Below the pieces are notes generated by a model that saw only the letters and a program-made list of their open reading frames with translations, did no database searches and was not told where the DNA came from. Both the position numbers and the translations under genes were made by a program. Positions 60,222 to 64,000 of a stretch of DNA of 64,000 bases are shown here, one piece after another (the stretch's first letter is position 1; every line of letters starts with the position of its first letter). This stretch comes from Winogradskyella sp. PG-2 (GTDB taxonomy: Bacteria > Bacteroidota > Bacteroidia > Flavobacteriales > Flavobacteriaceae): NCBI RefSeq assembly GCF_000828715.1, contig NZ_AP014583.1, positions 1,858,001 through 1,922,000 of the forward strand, written 5' to 3'.

Positions 60222-62528
60222 TTAAATAGTATTAATTTTTACAATAGGCGGATTTACTGAGGAAATGACTTCAGCTTTAGGGTTTCTTTTTATAAAACGT
60301 TTTGCCTTACTTAAATTAATCTCTTCACTATTTAAATAGAATTTTGCTCCAATACTACTAATCACATTAAAATGATCAATTCTATTATTGGATGTTAGTA
60401 TGGGAATTGTATTTTCTATATTATTAGAAATCAAAACTATATAACCACTATGAGGTCTATTATATGGATAAAGTCTCATTTTTGAATTATTTTTAATCAA
60501 AGAGATTGCTTTATCTAATGTTAGATGAGTATTATAAAATGGTACTTTGGCGGGTTGTGCATCAACTTGAGTTAAGATAGCCCCTTTATTATTAGCCTTT
60601 ATTAGAAAATCTATCATAACTTGTTGGTTACCTGCATTCGGGCCACCTTTTTCTTTTTTAGAATCTTTACCTTTTACTCCAACATGTATCGGTTTATTAG
60701 ACATATAAACTAGAGGCTCTTTTGTATCTGTCTTTTGTGCATTGATATGTGTATTAGGATTCTTTTTTAATATGTCAATAGCTTTATCAGATGATATAGG
60801 CTTTAACTTATAAAAGAATTTAGCATTCGCTTTTGCCATTCTAATTACAAAATCTAAAGTAGATTCTGGTGCTGGTGGTGCTGGTGGAGGTGGAGGTAAA
60901 ATATCACCTTTCTTATTTGTGATGAAACCATCTTTATTATAGTACGTTTTTTTGCCTTTGTAAACTGTATAGTAATGAGAATCAACGTTTTCTAACATCT
61001 CACAACCAGATTTTACACTTTTTGGTGTTTCTTTTATGATTTCATTTAAGGTTTTCTTTTTACCATTTTTATATTGAGCAGCTTTTGTTGGCGGAGGTGG
61101 GGGTGGTATTTTATTTATATCCACTTTATTACCTTGGCGATCGTAATACGTTGTTTCTCCATCTTTTGTTTTAAAGAAATACTCTTTTCCTGCAATCTTA
61201 GTTTTGCCCTCCTTATCTACAGGGATCTCAACAATTTCAACAACTTCTCCATTTATATTTGCTTTGGTTACACTTTCTGGGTTTTTGTCTCTGTATTTTT
61301 TAATTAGTTCCTTCTTATGCTTAATTTCTTGCTCTTCAATTACTTCTGGTCTTGGAGGTGCAGGTGGAGGTGGTACTTTTGAAAAATCGGGATACGATTC
61401 TGCATTCTTTTTTTGATCTTCAGACATTATGCCATATAAGTATTCTATTCTTTTTACATCCTTGACTTTTATGATTGGAAACTCGCTTTCAAGATCAGAA
61501 TTACAGTGCTTAGCCAATTTATTATATTCTGCAATTTGCTTTTTTGTAGCACCTTGTTGTTCGCTAGCTTTTGCCTCTAGACCTAGAAAAGGATATTCAA
61601 CAGCTTTTGTCTTCTGTTGCTGTGACATTCTATTATATATATCAGTAAATTTGATAAATTTTTGTTCGTCAATAGGTGGATACCAAGTAGCATCACTTGA
61701 AAGTTTTTTACTCTTGCCATGTATCTTTTTAGCCCAAGCATTATATGTTGCAACTTCTTTATGTGTTGGTAGTTTTTGCTGATGCGATATATGACTATTA
61801 ATTGCAAATGGAGTATTACCTTTTACTCTATTTATGACCTGATTTGGAGTTACAATACGATAAAATCCATAGTCTTGAAGCGCATTATAAATAAACCAAG
61901 TTTCTTTGTTAGAAATCTCTTTGGATGAACTCACATGGATATTCATAATATTATTTCTAATCTCTGGTGTAATATCTTGGTGTAGTTGATTAAATACATT
62001 ATTAAATGTTCGTTTAGTTGCTTTAATGCCATCTATAATATAAGAGCCATCATTTAAAATTTTTAAATCAATACTTCTAGCATAATTTTTATTTTTCTCA
62101 GGGCTAGATAACTTAACAACATATTTACCATCAGCGTCTTTTTGGGTTAACATCTCCGTGCTTTTGCCTTTATTATTAGTGGCAATAGATTTTGCTTTTT
62201 TAGCAGATATTTTTTCATTATCTAAATAGAAAGAAGCTCCTTGTTGTTCCATCTCTATAATGTATTCTAAAAACGATGGATTGTAATAATTCTGTGCTTC
62301 AGGACCGCCTTTAGATTTTTTTATTGGTGGTGGAGGTGGTGGAGGTGGTGGAGGTAAAGTTGCTTTTTCTTCTTTAGTTAAGTCTTTATATTCCTTATAG
62401 TACGTTTTGCCATTTAGTGTGATTTTCGCATAAGGTTTAATAGGTGCGATAGGTCGTTTTACTTTTGCTTTATTTACTCTAGATAGTCTAAAATACATGC
62501 CCCCAAGATCTGAGAATAAAGCATCCAT
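60222..62528 (-). CDS. C-terminal part of a split M56-type protein
   Basis: A 768-residue frame with no signal peptide at its first ATG (62528), and the same frame stays open upstream through the codons KKYEALRNSKPHYIKKSEQ, so it has no true start. One extra A in an A run at about 62592-62606 (plus-strand T run) would join it to the M56 gene upstream. The protein contains at least four copies of a module of about 60 residues (FLEYIIEMEQQGASFYLDNEKIS, FVIRMAKANAKFFYKLKPIS, FLIKANNKGAIL and NVISSIGAKFYLNSEEI) and several proline runs of up to ten. Repeats like YNKLAKHCNSDLESEFP occur in large M56 proteins. I read it as the extracytoplasmic part of a frameshifted sensor. Confidence 0.72.
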   Translation of the reverse strand: MDALFSDLGGMYFRLSRVNKAKVKRPIAPIKPYAKITLNGKTYYKEYKDLTKEEKATLPPPPPPPPPPIKKSKGGPEAQNYYNPSFLEYIIEMEQQGASFYLDNEKISAKKAKSIATNNKGKSTEMLTQKDADGKYVVKLSSPEKNKNYARSIDLKILNDGSYIIDGIKATKRTFNNVFNQLHQDITPEIRNNIMNIHVSSSKEISNKETWFIYNALQDYGFYRIVTPNQVINRVKGNTPFAINSHISHQQKLPTHKEVATYNAWAKKIHGKSKKLSSDATWYPPIDEQKFIKFTDIYNRMSQQQKTKAVEYPFLGLEAKASEQQGATKKQIAEYNKLAKHCNSDLESEFPIIKVKDVKRIEYLYGIMSEDQKKNAESYPDFSKVPPPPAPPRPEVIEEQEIKHKKELIKKYRDKNPESVTKANINGEVVEIVEIPVDKEGKTKIAGKEYFFKTKDGETTYYDRQGNKVDINKIPPPPPPTKAAQYKNGKKKTLNEIIKETPKSVKSGCEMLENVDSHYYTVYKGKKTYYNKDGFITNKKGDILPPPPPAPPAPESTLDFVIRMAKANAKFFYKLKPISSDKAIDILKKNPNTHINAQKTDTKEPLVYMSNKPIHVGVKGKDSKKEKGGPNAGNQQVMIDFLIKANNKGAILTQVDAQPAKVPFYNTHLTLDKAISLIKNNSKMRLYPYNRPHSGYIVLISNNIENTIPILTSNNRIDHFNVISSIGAKFYLNSEEINLSKAKRFIKRNPKAEVISSVNPPIVKINTI

Positions 62529-62578
62529 TTCATTTTGTTCTTGCTCTGATTTTTTGATGTAGTGTGGTTTAGAGTTTC

Positions 62579-64000
62579 TTAGGGCTTCATATTTTTTATT
62601 TTTTTTATATATGCTTTAACTTGCTCTTTGTTTTCAGATGGTATAGGTTGAGCCGAAAGAATATCATGTTTTTTTAATTCTTCTTTTGTAAATGATTTAT
62701 AAAGCCTGTCTAACCGAGCTTTTAAAATCTGCAAATCAGAAGACTCTATTTTAAGTCCTTGTAGATAGTTGTTTAATGCTATTGAGTATTGCTTTGTTAA
62801 AGCATTATATTTTTTAATGTCAGATTCTATATAAGTTTTTTCAAAGCCCACTTTTGTGTATAAATGATATTGGTATGATTGTGGAAATTTATTACTTCTT
62901 GCATTTTTATGAACAAAACTTCCTGAGTAATACACAATGTCCGTAACACTAAGATTATTTAATTTAGAATTAGGGATTGATTCTCCATTTAACCATAAAG
63001 CATATTCTGAAGGATCTTTCCATGAATTAAATTCTGAAACAGGTGGCCTTTTTGTATTTATGTCGGTTAAATTAATATTTGGAACTTTTGGCAATGGTTT
63101 TACAGAAGCACGTTGTTCATTGGACATTAGATCGTAGTATATAGTATAGGCACGCTCATATTTATTGCCTCTAATTAATTTAGTTTTTTCAACTGTTTCA
63201 ATAAAGTCACGATACTCTTGCATTAATTTTTCAGAAGCTTCTTCAACATAAATCATTTCTAATTTGTCGGCTTCATCTAATTCATCTTTGATTTGTTGAA
63301 CAAGATCTGTATTATCTTTTTCGACATATTCTTTTTCAGCAAAACTATAATATAGAATAGTGATAATTGGAAGTAGTAATAAACTACTAATCCAAATTTT
63401 GGTTTTTGATGTTTGTGTTTTCATAACTGTAAATCGTTTTTTGATGGATGAATAATTGATGGCACTGCTAAGTTGATACTCGTCAGTGTTTGATGAAAAT
63501 TGTAATAATATATTTTGATAGGTTTTGGTGTCAATACCTTCTTGCAGTACGGCCTGATCGGCTAAGAACTCATGATTTAATTTAATATGATGTTTTAAAA
63601 TGTAAACCAATGGATGAAACCAAAATACAATCTGAAGTAATTCTATAATTATAATGTCTATACTATGTAATTGTTTGGCATGCGTTTCTTCATGCAAGAT
63701 GACTTCTTTTGGAATAGCGTTTGTTTGATATTTTGATTGATTAAAAAATATGTACTTAAAGAATGAATGTGGAATACGAAGTTCTTCTAATAATACATAG
63801 ATAAAAGAACGTTCTAATACTTTTTCGTGCCCAGCGATTCGCTTAAACATTTTAAATAGATTAATAACAAAACGACCAAAGAATACTAAAACACCGATAC
63901 CATAAATTAGCCAGAGTATTTTTTCTAAATTCCAAAATGGTGGAGTTACTTCTTCCATAACTTCATATATTGGCTCAATAGGAATAAATGTTTGAGCAAC
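62579..64000 (-). CDS. M56 (BlaR1-type) peptidase, partial
   Basis: The frame runs from the window edge (no stop up to 64000; the ATG at 63958 is internal) to a stop at 62579, so at least 473 residues are in view and the N-terminus is cut off. Zinc motif HEETH (HEETHAKQLHS) and NHEFLADQAVLQ mark the M56 peptidase. A membrane segment, IWISSLLLLPIITILYYS, separates it from an outer region with YNALTKQYS-type helices. The family cleaves a BlaI-type repressor after sensing a signal; the second M56 gene in this window, at 7089, is a distant paralogue. The 3' end is probably frameshifted into the gene ending at 60222. Confidence 0.88.
   Translation of the reverse strand, partial: VAQTFIPIEPIYEVMEEVTPPFWNLEKILWLIYGIGVLVFFGRFVINLFKMFKRIAGHEKVLERSFIYVLLEELRIPHSFFKYIFFNQSKYQTNAIPKEVILHEETHAKQLHSIDIIIIELLQIVFWFHPLVYILKHHIKLNHEFLADQAVLQEGIDTKTYQNILLQFSSNTDEYQLSSAINYSSIKKRFTVMKTQTSKTKIWISSLLLLPIITILYYSFAEKEYVEKDNTDLVQQIKDELDEADKLEMIYVEEASEKLMQEYRDFIETVEKTKLIRGNKYERAYTIYYDLMSNEQRASVKPLPKVPNINLTDINTKRPPVSEFNSWKDPSEYALWLNGESIPNSKLNNLSVTDIVYYSGSFVHKNARSNKFPQSYQYHLYTKVGFEKTYIESDIKKYNALTKQYSIALNNYLQGLKIESSDLQILKARLDRLYKSFTKEELKKHDILSAQPIPSENKEQVKAYIKKIKNMKP

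Overview
The window is AT-rich DNA from a member of the Bacteroidota, almost certainly a marine-type Flavobacteriaceae; I cannot fix the genus. The evidence is the TAnnTTTG promoter element at many gene starts, weak ribosome binding sites, and typical flavobacterial families: DUF58, DUF456, DUF4230, DUF4407, M56 peptidases with TonB-like tails, LruC-domain lipoproteins, and a Wzx/Wzy exopolysaccharide locus with a Flavobacteria-style sugar transferase. There is no IS element, CRISPR array or rRNA. One tRNA (Asp, GUC) is present.

Layout. 1-20714 is mostly housekeeping and sensory genes: trxA, a DUF58 protein, tRNA-Asp, a broken RraA-like gene, a secreted peptide, a TPR histidine kinase with a NarL-type regulator, a BlaI/M56 signalling pair under a triple operator, a block of membrane and glycosyltransferase genes, ruvC, an LRR lipoprotein, hemW, a cyclase, DUF4230, a frameshifted GNAT gene and a YjbR protein. 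20746-28029 is a signalling island: a response regulator, an H-NOX heme protein, a PAS histidine kinase, a FIST-domain protein (the NosP-type fold), a second histidine kinase, an Hpt protein and a LytTR response regulator, followed by two predicted terminator-ended small RNAs. 28083-41264 is an exopolysaccharide (EPS) locus: receiver, sugar transferase, TolC, Wzc-like, Wzx, Wzy, phosphoribosyltransferase, three glycosyltransferases and an acyltransferase. 41520-44825 is a GMC oxidoreductase unit. 45006-55804 holds LruC lipoproteins, another glycosyltransferase and decayed gene pieces. 56108-64000 has manA, a PhnA-like gene, a STAS protein, DUF4440 and DUF4407 genes, and an M56 sensor gene apparently split by a frameshift and cut by the window edge.

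The main finding is a shared promoter architecture. About a dozen start regions carry direct-repeat boxes spaced exactly or nearly 21 bp (CTACACTT-like, then CGAAAA-like), with the last box 32-33 bp upstream of a TAnnTTTG (or TAnnTTTA) element. They lie before the H-NOX operon, both predicted sRNAs, the receiver/sugar transferase unit, the tolC and wzy operons, three LruC genes and one glycosyltransferase, plus two small genes. A 21-bp direct-repeat period is what LytTR regulators bind, and the only LytTR gene here closes the sensory operon. I infer a circuit in which two candidate NO/heme sensors feed two kinases, an Hpt and a LytTR regulator that activates exopolysaccharide synthesis, surface lipoproteins and two tandem small RNAs.

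The window also shows gene decay: a chimeric STAS-LruC pseudogene, a glycosyltransferase remnant with stop codons, a duplicated LruC 3' end, and frameshifts in RraA, GNAT and M56 genes. Some of the frameshifts are in A/T runs and could be assembly errors.
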